64,000 bases of DNA. Origin: CAZPXZ01 sp965219495 (GTDB taxonomy: Bacteria; Pseudomonadota; Alphaproteobacteria; Rhodobacterales; CAZPXZ01). Under the pieces are notes generated by a model, which saw only the letters and a list, made by a program, of their open reading frames with translations, was not told where the DNA came from and did no database searches. The position numbers and the translations under genes were made by a program. Positions within the stretch are counted from its first letter, which is position 1, and the number at the start of each line of letters is the position of its first letter. Below are positions 8,412 to 17,286 of this stretch, piece by piece. Where the stretch lies: assembly GCA_965219495.1 (NCBI GenBank), contig OZ244777.1, positions 4,278,001 through 4,342,000 on the forward strand, written 5' to 3'.

Positions 8412-9710
8412 TTGGACGAACTCTTCGAGGCAAAGGGGAGCACGCCGCTCGCGGACCGCCTTCGGCCCGCCTCGCTCGGAGAGGTGGTTGGGCAGGATCA
8501 CCTGCTGGCCCCGGAAGCGCCCGTCGGCCGAATGGTCGCACGGGGCGAGTTTGTTTCGTTCCTTCTCTGGGGACCGGCCGGCACGGGCAAGACCACGATC
8601 GCGCGGCTCGTGGCAAACGCGAGCGGGCGGGAATACGTGCTCCTCAGCGCGGTATTTTCCGGGGTCGCGGACCTCAGAAAGATCTTTCAACGTGCTCGCG
8701 CGCGCCGCGAAGCGGGAAGGGAAACCTTTCTCTTTGTGGACGAGATTCACCGCTTCAATCGCGCGCAGCAGGACGCGTTCCTGCCGCCGGTTGAAGATGG
8801 AACCGTCTTGCTGGCAGGGGCGACCACGGAGAATCCCTCCTTCGAATTGAATTCCGCCTTGCTGTCGCGGCTTCAGGTCTTCACGCTCAAGCGCCTCGGC
8901 CCGGAATCGCTGAATGTTCTCCTGCAGCGAGCGGAAGCGCACGCCGGAAGGCCGCTGCCGGTCGGCGGGGAAGGCCGGGAGGCAGTCCTCGACATGGCGG
9001 ATGGCGACGGCCGCGCAGTGCTCAATCTCGCCGAGCAATTGCTGGCGATGCCCGCGTCGGAGCTGAGCCCGGCCGAACTCACGAGGCGGCTGGCGCGGCG
9101 CGCGCCGGTGTACGACAAGAGCCGCGACGAACATTACAACCTGATCTCCGCCCTTCACAAGTGCGTTCGGGGATCGGATCCGGATGCGGCCCTCTACTGG
9201 CTCTACCGGATGCTCGGCGCCGGCGAAGATCCGCTTTACATCGCCCGCAGGGTGGTGCGGATGGCAACGGAAGACATTGGCCTCGCCGATCCCGAGGCGC
9301 TGAGGCAGGCGGTGGCGGCCAAGGATGCCTACGACTTCCTCGGTTCTCCCGAGGGCGAACTGGCGATTGCCCAAGCGGTGGTCTATTGCGCCACCGCCCC
9401 GAAGTCCAACGCCATGTATCGCGCCAGCAAGAAGGCGGCGCGGGTCGCCGGCGAGGCCGGTTCCTTCGCCCCTCCAAAGCACATTCTGAACGCGCCGACC
9501 TCGTTCATGAAGAATGAGGGATACGGAGAGGGTTACGAGTACGACCACGATTCGCCCGACGGTTTCTCGGGCCAGGCGTACTTTCCGGAGGAAATCGGCC
9601 GTCAGGAATTTTACGAGCCGTCGGAACGCGGATTCGAGCGCGAACTCGCCAAGCGCGCCCGGCACCGGCGCGAATTGCGGAATCGCCGAAATCCGGGACG
9701 CGAGTCGTGA
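8412..9710 (+). CDS. rarA: Replication-associated recombination protein A (AAA+ ATPase)
   Basis: The 432-residue product belongs to the MgsA/RarA/WRNIP1 clamp-loader-like AAA+ family that acts at stalled replication forks. It shows ADRLRP...VVGQDHLL, Walker A GPAGTGKTT at ~55-63, Walker B LFVDEIHRFN at ~113-122, the sensor region GATTENPSFE, and the C-terminal tetramerisation domain (DEHYNLISALHK, then PKHILNAPTSFMK). TTG 8412 fits the conserved N-terminus. It overlaps crcB by four bases. Confidence 0.95.
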   Translation: MDELFEAKGSTPLADRLRPASLGEVVGQDHLLAPEAPVGRMVARGEFVSFLLWGPAGTGKTTIARLVANASGREYVLLSAVFSGVADLRKIFQRARARREAGRETFLFVDEIHRFNRAQQDAFLPPVEDGTVLLAGATTENPSFELNSALLSRLQVFTLKRLGPESLNVLLQRAEAHAGRPLPVGGEGREAVLDMADGDGRAVLNLAEQLLAMPASELSPAELTRRLARRAPVYDKSRDEHYNLISALHKCVRGSDPDAALYWLYRMLGAGEDPLYIARRVVRMATEDIGLADPEALRQAVAAKDAYDFLGSPEGELAIAQAVVYCATAPKSNAMYRASKKAARVAGEAGSFAPPKHILNAPTSFMKNEGYGEGYEYDHDSPDGFSGQAYFPEEIGRQEFYEPSERGFERELAKRARHRRELRNRRNPGRES

Positions 9711-10090
9711 TTGGCAATCTTCTCCTGGTCGCGCTCGGGGGCGCGCTCGGGTCCGCGCTTCGCTACCTGAATTTCTTGCTGGCGGAGCACGTGCTTGGCC
9801 GCGGGTTCCCCTACGGAACGCTATGGGTAAACGTCCTGGGATCGCTGCTGATGGGGGTTGGCGCGGCGATGCTGCTCGGGCGCGCGCCCGCGCTCGATCG
9901 CATGCCGCTATTCTTCCTGACCGGCGTGCTCGGCGGCTACACGACGTTTTCGGCCTATGCGCTGGACGGGTTTCGCCTCTTCGGAGAAGGCAAGTACGGA
10001 ATTGCGGCGTTCTATTTTGTCGGTTCGCCCGTGCTTTCCCTGGCCGGTTTCGCGGCGGGTTACGCGCTCGTACGCGCGCTGGTTCCGTGA
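9707..10090 (+). CDS. crcB: Fluoride exporter CrcB/Fluc
   Basis: This 127-residue inner-membrane protein has four hydrophobic segments and the Fluc signatures GGALGSALRY at ~11-20, GTLWVNVLGS at ~37-46 and GVLGGYTTFSAYALD at ~73-87. These correspond to the pore Asn and the TTFST-like fluoride track. Family members form dual-topology dimers that export fluoride. GTG 9707 overlaps the rarA stop. I see no fluoride riboswitch, consistent with its place inside an operon. Confidence 0.95.
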   Translation: MIGNLLLVALGGALGSALRYLNFLLAEHVLGRGFPYGTLWVNVLGSLLMGVGAAMLLGRAPALDRMPLFFLTGVLGGYTTFSAYALDGFRLFGEGKYGIAAFYFVGSPVLSLAGFAAGYALVRALVP

Positions 10091-10099
10091 GGTTCCGCC

Positions 10100-11098
10100 T
10101 TGCCGGTGCGGCGTCTGCGGGTCGGGGAGGACGAAAGCGGCCTTCGCCTCGACCGCTGGCTTCGCATCCACTTTTCCGGAATTCCCCATGGCCACCTGGC
10201 AAAGCTTCTTCGAACCGGGCAAATCCGAGTCGACGGGGCGCGGGTAGGGCCGGACCGCAGGCTGGAGGCAGGGGAAACCGTCCGCTTGCCGCCGTTGCGC
10301 GAGGGAGAGGATCCGGAGCCGGGGCGGCCCACGGCCGTCGGGCGGGGTGAGGCGGGTTTTCTCGCCGGACGCGTCCTCCATCTAGACGACAGCCTGCTTG
10401 CGATCGACAAGCCTGCCGGCCTGGCCGTGCAGGGAGGAACGGGGCTTTCGCGAAGCCTTGACATGTTGGCGGGTGCGCTCGTCCCCGAGGGCTCCGAATT
10501 GCCGCGACTCGTTCACCGGCTCGACCGGGATACCTCCGGCGTACTGCTCCTGGGGCGGACGCGCCGGGCGGCTGCGGAACTCGCCGCCGCCTTTCGCTCG
10601 CGCCAGGTGCGGAAGACGTACTGGGCGGCAGTCCACGGTTGTCCCCAGCCGTCTTCGGGAGTCCTGGCCGGTGGAATTGCCAGGGCGAAGGAAGGGACCG
10701 CCCGCCGAATGCGCGTCACCTCGAACGCGGAAGTGCACGGTTCTTCCGAAGCGCGGTACGCCCGGACGGAGTACCGGACCGTCGGCAGGGCCGGGGCGGT
10801 CGCGTCTTGGGTCACGCTTTGGCCGGAGACGGGCCGGACCCATCAAATTCGCGCGCAATTGGCGGAGGCGGGGGCTCCAATTATCGGCGACCGGCGTTAC
10901 GGATCCGCGAAGAGTCGTCCCGAAAGCGAGTTCGGCGAGGGGTTTCATCTTCATGCGAGAGCGATCGAAGTTCGGCATCCGGACGGAGGCGGGATCCTGC
11001 GTCTCGAAGCCCCGCTCCCGGAGCACATGAGCCGCACCTGGGACCTGTTCGGCTGGGATCCGAAAGCGGTGTCGGACAAGCCGCTCGAAGTCCAATGA
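10100..11098 (+). CDS. RluC/RluD-family rRNA pseudouridine synthase
   Basis: The 332-residue product has an N-terminal S4-like RNA-binding domain (GLRLDRWLRIHF...IRVDG, about 14-62). The RluA-type catalytic domain carries the motif HRLDRDTSG, with catalytic Asp at about residue 142, and GRTHQIRAQL further on. It should isomerise uridines in 23S rRNA. In alphaproteobacteria the gene next to crcB is usually called rluC, but site specificity cannot be read from sequence. TTG 10100 is nine bases after crcB. It overlaps the next start by four bases. Confidence 0.92.
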   Translation: MPVRRLRVGEDESGLRLDRWLRIHFSGIPHGHLAKLLRTGQIRVDGARVGPDRRLEAGETVRLPPLREGEDPEPGRPTAVGRGEAGFLAGRVLHLDDSLLAIDKPAGLAVQGGTGLSRSLDMLAGALVPEGSELPRLVHRLDRDTSGVLLLGRTRRAAAELAAAFRSRQVRKTYWAAVHGCPQPSSGVLAGGIARAKEGTARRMRVTSNAEVHGSSEARYARTEYRTVGRAGAVASWVTLWPETGRTHQIRAQLAEAGAPIIGDRRYGSAKSRPESEFGEGFHLHARAIEVRHPDGGGILRLEAPLPEHMSRTWDLFGWDPKAVSDKPLEVQ

Positions 11099-11790
11099 CG
11101 ATTCGAACCCGGACGGCGAATGGCGGCCACGCCCTCTTTCGGGAATCGGATCCCGTTCTGACCCGGAGTGGCGAACCGGTCGTCGTTCCGTCCCGTGCTT
11201 TGGCGGTCGCGCTCGCACGCGAATACGGTCGAGTTCGGCACCCACAACCTCTGGGCGCCGTTCAGCCGGCATTGGTTCGGCTGGTTTCGAAGGCGCTTGG
11301 CTACGTGACGCAGGAGCGCGATAGAGTGGTTGGTTCCATCGCCGCCTATGGCAATGCGGAACTCCTGGTGCATCGCGCGGAGACGTCGGCGGAACTCGCG
11401 GCTCGGCAGGCGAGGGCGTGGGATCCATTGCTTGCGTGGTCGCGCGAATGCCTGCGAGCGGAGTTGAAACCGGTGAAGGGAGTCCTGCCGCACGACCAGT
11501 CTTCCGATGCGCTGGGAGCGTTGGCCCGGGCGGTGAACGCCCTGGACCGGTTCGAACTCGCCGGGGTCGGCGATCTGGTTTCGATTTCGGGCTCACTGGT
11601 CCTCGGACTGGCGGTGCTGCACGGAAGGATCGAGGGCGAAGAAGCGTGGGAGCTTTCCACGGTCGACGAGCGCTGGCAGGCCGAGCACTGGGGATGGGAC
11701 GCAGAGGCTGCCGCTCTCGCGGAAAGAAAGAAAGCGGAGTTCCTGTTTGCAGCGGAGTTCCTCGGACTGCACCGCCGGAATGACGGGTGA
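11095..11790 (+). CDS. ATP12-family F1F0-ATPase assembly chaperone
   Basis: The 231-residue product resembles alphaproteobacterial ATP12 proteins, relatives of the mitochondrial factor that chaperones the F1 alpha subunit. Visible features are LTRSGEPVVVPSRALAVALA near the N-terminus, ARQARAWDPLLAWSRE mid-protein and the C-terminal helix rich in W, E and D (DERWQAEHWGWDAEAAALAERK). ATG 11095 overlaps the rluC-type stop. A HAD phosphatase gene often lies between these two genes in relatives and is missing here. It is the last gene of the long left-hand block. Confidence 0.85.
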   Translation: MTIRTRTANGGHALFRESDPVLTRSGEPVVVPSRALAVALAREYGRVRHPQPLGAVQPALVRLVSKALGYVTQERDRVVGSIAAYGNAELLVHRAETSAELAARQARAWDPLLAWSRECLRAELKPVKGVLPHDQSSDALGALARAVNALDRFELAGVGDLVSISGSLVLGLAVLHGRIEGEEAWELSTVDERWQAEHWGWDAEAAALAERKKAEFLFAAEFLGLHRRNDG

Positions 11791-12085
11791 CCTTGCACCG
11801 TCAACACGAGCGCTGGTGTCGGTTTCTGCGTGCGCCAGAACGAGGCGCCATTCTCCGGCAGGTGCGAAACTGCCCGGGAACTGTCGTTCCACCCGGCAGC
11901 AATTGGAACGGCCGTTGAGGGCAACCGAGGAGGTTGAAGCATTCCGATGCACGAGGGCGGCCATGGGCCGTTCAGCGAGCACGCGGGCGGCAACGTATAG
12001 GGAACGCCTTCTTGCCGGCAACTGCACCATCGTCAAGGATCCGGTCCACCAGGACACTGCCCATTCGAGGAGTGTAGTGAGGCGG
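11791..12085 (+). other. Non-coding stretch before the IS relic
   Basis: No convincing gene is visible on either strand. The frames here are broken or antisense-like, and none matches the N-terminal part of the adjacent transposase remnant. The sequence is therefore probably foreign or rearranged DNA joined to the IS fragment. Confidence 0.5.
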
Positions 12086-12509
12086 GTCTGTTCGAGGTCG
12101 CCAAGGCCGTGTACGGAACTGGCGGCGGCCTCGCCAGGCAATGGGGAAAACAACGACGCGACGAACTCGATCAAGGCCGGATCAGTGACATCCTTGCCGC
12201 CCTTCGCGACCATGCCGAAACCTGTGAGGAAGCCAAATCGTGCTTCGACTACATCCGAAACGATCGCAGCCGGATGCAGTATCCCGGGTTCCGGGCCATG
12301 GGCCTCACGGTGGCGACCGGCGTCGTCGAAGGCGGTTGCAAGAATGTCATCGGAAGCTGTCTCGAGCACGGCGGGATGCACTGGACCGTCGGCGGCGCCA
12401 ACGCCGTCATCACGCTTCGCTCCGCAATCCCGAGCAACCGGTTCGACGACTTCCGGGAGCGCCGCGCAATCGGAAAATGAATGGAATCTCACAAGAATGT
12501 CATGCACCC
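12086..12509 (+). mobile_element. ISKra4-type insertion sequence relic, right end only
   Basis: This is the 3' part of an insertion sequence: a 5'-truncated transposase plus a right terminus. Positions 12486-12509 match, with 20 of 24 bases identical, the reverse complement of 46589-46612, the corresponding end of a second relic in this window. No left end is detectable, so the copy cannot move. Confidence 0.75.
12088..12480 (+). pseudogene. ISKra4-family transposase, C-terminal fragment
   Basis: About 130 codons remain of a transposase normally near 450 residues. They include AKAVYGTGGGLARQWGKQR, RMQYPGFRAMGLTVATG, VVEGGCKNVIGS and GGMHWTVGGANAVI. The fragment is collinear with, and clearly similar to, the better-preserved copy at 46618-47445, for example in the shared QGRIS(D/E)ILAALRDHA. 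Similarity begins abruptly at about 12088, where the encoded sequence becomes unrelated. The family assignment comes from the GMHWTV.GANAI block. Confidence 0.8.
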
Positions 12510-12809
12510 ACCCCTTGAACTGTCAGTCCCTTCCCCCTCCACGTCCCGCATCATCCCGATTCATGAGAAGCTATGTCTCCTACACTCGATGTCGGACCTT
12601 TTCGCCGCGTTTTCGGCCGTCCGCATGCGCGGAACGTATTCCTCTCACCGGGCATGGGCGAGGAACGAATGGATTACGTGGCCGCGGATCGGTTTACCGG
12701 GCTCGTGGAAATGGGGGCGGGTATCGGGCAAGTGTCTTGCCGATCAATACGTCTGCGTCACCGTGCGGCGTTACGCACAAGTGTTCGCGGCGTCGCGTTT
12801 TCGTGGCCT
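12510..12809 (+). other. Non-coding stretch between IS relic and catabolic operon
   Basis: Open frames cross this stretch on the plus strand but run antisense into the PLP-enzyme gene and show no recognisable motif. It lies downstream of the minus-strand operon and may hold its terminator, though I see no clear hairpin with a T tract. Confidence 0.4.
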
Positions 12810-13865
12810 TCAACACACCTTGCCGCGCGCCGGGACGTCAGCAATTCCCACCTGTTTGCTGCCGCGCACCAGCGCAACCCGGTCAAGCATGTTGGCGACG
12901 ACGCAAGCGTGGTTCGGTATGATTCTGACCTTTTCTCCCACAGTCAGGCCGGTCGCGCTGGCAGAGACCATGCGTCCATGTTCCTCGTTCAGCAAATCGA
13001 TCACGATTTCAGGTCGGCCCACGACGTATCCGTGGCCTTCGAGTCCGACCAGGTCTGCAGTGAGCACCTTGGAGCCGGCATCGATCACCGCGCGGTTTTC
13101 GTTTGGTGTCGATACAACGGTGGACAACACGCTCAGAGCGCAATCCTCCCAGCCGCAGGCGCCTCGTTCGACCACCGAACGGTCGTTGTAGACATAGTTG
13201 CCGACGCGATATTCGGTCACGACGGGCATGTCGTGCGCGCGCCACATGTCGGGAGATCCTCCGGATGATACCCGGCGAACACGCAGGCCGGCGTCCTGGC
13301 AAATACGTCTCGCGCGGCGGAGCCAATCGTGCACATCGGCGAGCCTTTCGGGGGGAGGGTAGGTAAGCAGGCCGCCGAAGGAGAGGCCGGGCGCGGCATC
13401 GATCTCAAGCGCCAGATCCCGTGCGGCCCCGGGAGTTTGGACGCCACAGCGGCCCGCGCCCGTATCACATTCGACCAGCACTTCGAGCGGCGAGGAATGC
13501 GCCCGGAATTCCTTCGACAAGCCATCCACCACCGCCAGGCTATCCGCGACAACCGCAAGCGTTACAAGCTGGGCGAGCGCCCGGAGGCGGGCGAGCTTGG
13601 CGGCGCCGAGGATATTGTAGGTGAGGAGAATATCCTCGATTCCACCTTCGGAAGCGATCGCCTCCGCTTCGGAAATCTTCTGGCAAGTGATTCCGGTCGC
13701 GCCGGCGGTGATTTGCGCGCGGCCAAGGAATGGCAATTTGTGGGTCTTTATGTGCGGCCGCAATTGAATGCCATGACGGTCGCAATATGCCTGATACCTG
13801 GAGATGTTGGCTTCGGCGATCTCGAGATCGACCAGTACCGCCGGAGTATCGATCTCGGTGAACAC
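12810..13865 (-). CDS. D-threonine aldolase / D-serine dehydratase-like PLP enzyme
   Basis: The 351-residue product is an alanine-racemase-fold PLP enzyme of the DSD1/D-threonine aldolase group. IDTPAVLVDLEIAEANI opens the barrel, and K40 in LRPHIKTHKLP is the expected Schiff-base lysine. SSGGSPDMW is the phosphate-binding region. IPNHACVVANM (H319, C321) matches the HxC zinc site of D-serine dehydratases and D-threonine aldolases. It is the last gene of the minus-strand operon, with its GTG start four bases after the mlrC-type stop. Aldolase and dehydratase activities cannot be separated by eye; the linked RidA hints at an enamine-forming dehydratase. Confidence 0.85.
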   Translation of the reverse strand: MFTEIDTPAVLVDLEIAEANISRYQAYCDRHGIQLRPHIKTHKLPFLGRAQITAGATGITCQKISEAEAIASEGGIEDILLTYNILGAAKLARLRALAQLVTLAVVADSLAVVDGLSKEFRAHSSPLEVLVECDTGAGRCGVQTPGAARDLALEIDAAPGLSFGGLLTYPPPERLADVHDWLRRARRICQDAGLRVRRVSSGGSPDMWRAHDMPVVTEYRVGNYVYNDRSVVERGACGWEDCALSVLSTVVSTPNENRAVIDAGSKVLTADLVGLEGHGYVVGRPEIVIDLLNEEHGRMVSASATGLTVGEKVRIIPNHACVVANMLDRVALVRGSKQVGIADVPARGKVC

Positions 13866-13868
13866 GAC

Positions 13869-15335
13869 TCAACTCCGCATCCCGTGCGGATCATCGAAAA
13901 TCGGCCAGATCCGCCGTGTCAGATTCTGGTATGGGGTGTTTTGCGGATTGTTGGGGTAGGGCCCGTCCACGGCCGCGTAGAATATCTGTGAAGCGATCGG
14001 CGCAAACCCTTCGTGAAAATGATTCGTAGACTTGATGATCAGGATCCGTTTGGACAGCGGGTCAATCCCCAGATTTGAGAAGAGATCCGGCGAGAAGGAT
14101 TGGCTGCGCGTTGAGTTCAGCACGATGTCAAGACCATTCAGCCGGATTACCGCGGCGTCTCCCAAGGGCACAACGGAGTCGCCGAAGCTCTGCACCGCGT
14201 CGCGGGTGATGCGCATGATCTCGACTTCCGCGTCGACCGGATCCCCGGCGACCGCAGAGGTCTTGGCCCCAAAGCGCAGGTCGAGGCGGGATCCTTCGCC
14301 CGCGGCGTGGCAGAGCCTGACCGCCATCGGATCCCACATCGTGCCCACCGCGACGCCGTCGAGTTCCATTTCGAGCGCAATCCGCGTCAGGATCGTCGAA
14401 TCACCTGGAACCCCGCCCCCGGGGTTATCCCAGACATCGGCGACTACCGCCGGTCCCTGCCCCGCGGAATTGGCGCGGGCGAGTGCTTCACGCGGGCAAA
14501 GAACATCCGGTTGCATGCGGCCGCGGAACGAAAACAGTTGCATTCCGAGATCGTGCGCCAGTCGATCGCCCCGCGCTTGCGCATCATCCGTGATCACGAC
14601 CATCTTCGCTCCGAGATCGGGCGAATCGCCCGCCATAAAGCCGTGGATGACCGAGATTGACAATACTTCGCCCTTGTCTTCAAGAGTTTTGAGGCGGTCC
14701 ACAAAGCGCCGCATCGGATTCCAGCTTGTCGGCATCACCTCGACCATCCTGACGTCGAAGAAAGATGTCACCGGTCGGATTGCTCCGTTGGATGCACGGT
14801 GCGCCAGGCTGGCGAGATTCTCGGCTGCAGATACGAAGTCGGTATGTGGAAACTCCTTGAACGCGACCATCAGGTCGGTGTTGCGGACGCAGCGCGCGGT
14901 GAGGTGGCTGTGCGGATCGTATGTCACCCCGATCAGGGTTTCCGGCCCTGCGACGGCGCGAACCCGCTCCAGCAGGTCGCCCTCGCAGTCGGGTTCGCCC
15001 TCGGCGATCATGGCGCCATGAAGACCGAGCAGAACGATGTTGACGGGCAGTGCGCCGCGCAGTTCGGCGAGGAGTTGGTCGCGAAGATGCGACCAAGCCC
15101 GCGCGTTGACGATGCCGCCCGGTTCGGCCCACGTCGCGGTTCCTTCGATCAGCTCCCAGTCATACGCATTCGCCCGGCACCGGGCAACCGGATAGATCGC
15201 CGAACAGAGCGTCGGCGAGTCGGGATGGCCCCCCGGCGGTGCGTAGAAGCTCTCCATGAAGTCCCTGAGATCGGTTCGGAGCGGAGAAAACGAGTTCGTT
15301 TCCGTCGCAATGGAACCGAGAAACACGCGTTTCAT
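13869..15335 (-). CDS. M81-family (MlrC/microcystinase C-like) metallohydrolase
   Basis: The 488-residue product begins RVFLGSIATETNSFSP, the M81 (MlrC, formerly DUF1485) hallmark. It contains LLGLHGAMIAEGEPDCEGDLL at ~98-118 and GVTYDPHSHLTARCV at ~135-150, both expected metal-site regions, then VVADVWDNPGGGVPGDST. The C-terminal domain ends near IFYAAVDGPYPN. MlrC cleaves the linear degradation products of microcystin, but most homologues sit beside peptide or amino-acid transporters and act on unknown substrates. ATG 15335 overlaps the stop of the adjacent ATPase gene. Confidence 0.88.
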   Translation of the reverse strand: MKRVFLGSIATETNSFSPLRTDLRDFMESFYAPPGGHPDSPTLCSAIYPVARCRANAYDWELIEGTATWAEPGGIVNARAWSHLRDQLLAELRGALPVNIVLLGLHGAMIAEGEPDCEGDLLERVRAVAGPETLIGVTYDPHSHLTARCVRNTDLMVAFKEFPHTDFVSAAENLASLAHRASNGAIRPVTSFFDVRMVEVMPTSWNPMRRFVDRLKTLEDKGEVLSISVIHGFMAGDSPDLGAKMVVITDDAQARGDRLAHDLGMQLFSFRGRMQPDVLCPREALARANSAGQGPAVVADVWDNPGGGVPGDSTILTRIALEMELDGVAVGTMWDPMAVRLCHAAGEGSRLDLRFGAKTSAVAGDPVDAEVEIMRITRDAVQSFGDSVVPLGDAAVIRLNGLDIVLNSTRSQSFSPDLFSNLGIDPLSKRILIIKSTNHFHEGFAPIASQIFYAAVDGPYPNNPQNTPYQNLTRRIWPIFDDPHGMRS

Positions 15336-16321
15336 GTTACCGCGGCCTCCGGTCCGGCGTGATGACAGGCGACTTCATGACCCTCCCGCAGCGGTACGAT
15401 GGCGGGAGCCTGCTTGCGGCAGATATCGCTTGCGAGGGGGCATCGCGGATGAAAGGCGCAACCGGTCGGCGGATTTGTGGCGCTGGCCGTCTCGCCGGGC
15501 GACACCGGTTTCGCGCGTCTTCGCGCCGGGTCCGCGCGGGGGATCGAATCGAGAAGGAGGCGGGTGTAAGGATGGCTTGGCCGGGTGAAGATCTCGGCCT
15601 TGGCGGCGGTTTCGACAATTCGGCCCAGATACATCACGGCCACCCGGTCGCAGATCTGGCGCACGACGCCGAGATCGTGACTGATGAAGAGCATCGAGAC
15701 GCCGCTGTCTGATTGGATTTCGCGAATCAGCTTCAAGACCTGCGCTTGAATGGAAACGTCCAGGGCAGAAACCGGTTCATCGGCAATCACTATTCTCGGT
15801 AGAAGGATCATCACCCTGGCTATGCAGATCCGTTGGCGTTGGCCGCCGGAGAATTCGAACGGATAGCGGGCCATGGCATCGGGAGCCATCCCGACTCGAG
15901 ACAGCATTTTCGCGATCTGTGATCGGGCTTCGGCATTGGTCCGGGCCAAACCGTGGATTCGGAGCGGTTCGGCCAGCGTTTGCTGAATGGTCAGCCGTGG
16001 ATTCAGGCTGGCGAACGGATCCTGGAAGATCATCTGGATATTGGCGCGCAGCCGCCGAAACCCGGCCGGGGAAAGTTGCAGTATGTCCACGCCGTCGAGA
16101 TAGGCGGCGCCGGAGGTCACGGTCTCCAGCCGCGTAAGGGACCGCCCGACGGTAGACTTCCCGCATCCGCTCTCGCCGACGAGGCCCAGGACTTCGCCCG
16201 AGGAAATCGTGAAGGAAACTCCGTCGACCGCCTTCAGCACCGGCCGGACTCGGGAGAGGAGAGATCCTTCGAGACGGAAGTGGGTCTTCAAATCCCGAAC
16301 CTCCAGCAACGTCGCGCTCAT
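15332..16321 (-). CDS. Oligopeptide/dipeptide ABC transporter ATP-binding protein (DppF/OppF-like)
   Basis: The 329-residue ATPase has Walker A GLVGESGCGKST at ~49-60, the Q-loop in MIFQDPFASLNPR, signature FSGGQRQRI, Walker B IVIADEPVSALDVS and the H-loop SHDLGVV. The C-terminal oligopeptide-transporter extension has GCAFHPRCPLASDIC, whose cysteines are typical of the family. ATG 16321 overlaps the upstream ATPase stop (ATGA); the open frame upstream of it is not conserved. It energises the permeases encoded in the same operon. Confidence 0.93.
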   Translation of the reverse strand: MSATLLEVRDLKTHFRLEGSLLSRVRPVLKAVDGVSFTISSGEVLGLVGESGCGKSTVGRSLTRLETVTSGAAYLDGVDILQLSPAGFRRLRANIQMIFQDPFASLNPRLTIQQTLAEPLRIHGLARTNAEARSQIAKMLSRVGMAPDAMARYPFEFSGGQRQRICIARVMILLPRIVIADEPVSALDVSIQAQVLKLIREIQSDSGVSMLFISHDLGVVRQICDRVAVMYLGRIVETAAKAEIFTRPSHPYTRLLLDSIPRADPARRRAKPVSPGETASATNPPTGCAFHPRCPLASDICRKQAPAIVPLREGHEVACHHAGPEAAVT

Positions 16322-17283
16322 GCCGCCGCGCCTCTCGGGAAATGGCAGAAAACTCCCCCGTTTGCAGAAGGATCGGGAATGGCGCGGCGGCACCGGCCGG
16401 TTGCGTAGGGGCACCTCGGATGGAAGTCGCAACCGGCAATTACTTCTTCGATTGTCGGAACCCTGCCCGGGATCGGAGGAAGGGTATCGAGGTCGGCATC
16501 CGGATCGGGGATGGAGCGCATCAGGCCCAACGTGTAGGGATGTCGTGGCGCGGCGAAAATATCGGCTGTCGTCGCCGCTTCGACAATCCGGCCGCGATAC
16601 ATGACCGCGACCTTGTCGCAGGTTTCAGCGATGACACAGAGATCATGGGAGATCAGGATCAACGCCATTCCGTAGCTTTCCTGCAGTTCGAGCAACAACG
16701 CAAGAATTTGCGCCTGTACGGTTACGTCCAGCGCTGTGGTCGGTTCGTCTGCGATCAGCAACGCCGGGTCGCGGGCCAGCGCTATGGCGATCATTACCCG
16801 TTGGCGCATTCCGCCAGAAAGCTGGTGGGGATAGGCGCGCTGGCGCTCCCGGGGCGCAGGGATGCGCACCAAGTCCAGCAATTCCAGCACACGCATGTTT
16901 GCCGCCCGGCGGGAGACTCGGCGAGTTTGGGTAACGGCCTCGGCAATCTGATCGCCGACCCGGTAGACCGGATTCAGGGAAGTCATGGGTTCCTGAAAGA
17001 TCATTGCGATCTGGTCGCCCATGAGGCGGCGGCGCGCGGCTGGGTCCAATGTCGACAGGTTCAGGCCCTTGAACCGAATTGCTCCATCCGTGATCCGCAC
17101 GGGCGTATCCCCGGTCAATCCCATAATTGCGAGGGAGGCAAGCGATTTGCCGCAACCGCTTTCCCCAACGATGCCGAGCGTGTGACCCGAATCGATTTCA
17201 AACGAAATTCCACGCACGACCGGAACAAGCCGCCCGTCCCGGGCCACCGCGATCGAGAGATTGTCGACTTCCAGCAGGGCCAT
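16318..17283 (-). CDS. Oligopeptide/dipeptide ABC transporter ATP-binding protein (DppD/OppD-like)
   Basis: The 321-residue protein is the first of the two ATPases. It shows Walker A GIVGESGCGKS, MIFQEPMTSLNPVYRVG, signature LSGGMRQRVMIA, Walker B LLIADEPTTALDVT and LISHDLCVIAE. The C-terminal family extension contains GCDFHPRCPYATGRC. It pairs with the downstream DppF-like subunit; the two genes overlap by four bases, consistent with stoichiometric production. Confidence 0.93.
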   Translation of the reverse strand: MALLEVDNLSIAVARDGRLVPVVRGISFEIDSGHTLGIVGESGCGKSLASLAIMGLTGDTPVRITDGAIRFKGLNLSTLDPAARRRLMGDQIAMIFQEPMTSLNPVYRVGDQIAEAVTQTRRVSRRAANMRVLELLDLVRIPAPRERQRAYPHQLSGGMRQRVMIAIALARDPALLIADEPTTALDVTVQAQILALLLELQESYGMALILISHDLCVIAETCDKVAVMYRGRIVEAATTADIFAAPRHPYTLGLMRSIPDPDADLDTLPPIPGRVPTIEEVIAGCDFHPRCPYATGRCRRAIPDPSANGGVFCHFPRGAAA

Positions 17284-17286
17284 CGT

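Noticed and set aside
6744..10202. A very long (over 1100-codon) open frame on the minus strand across rplQ, the protease, rarA and crcB
   Set aside because: It is antisense to five well-supported genes, has no recognisable domain, and is of the kind that high third-position GC creates by chance.
12573..13268. Plus-strand frame overlapping the D-amino-acid PLP enzyme
   Set aside because: Most of it is antisense to a gene with clear PLP and zinc motifs; the non-overlapping part has no recognisable family.
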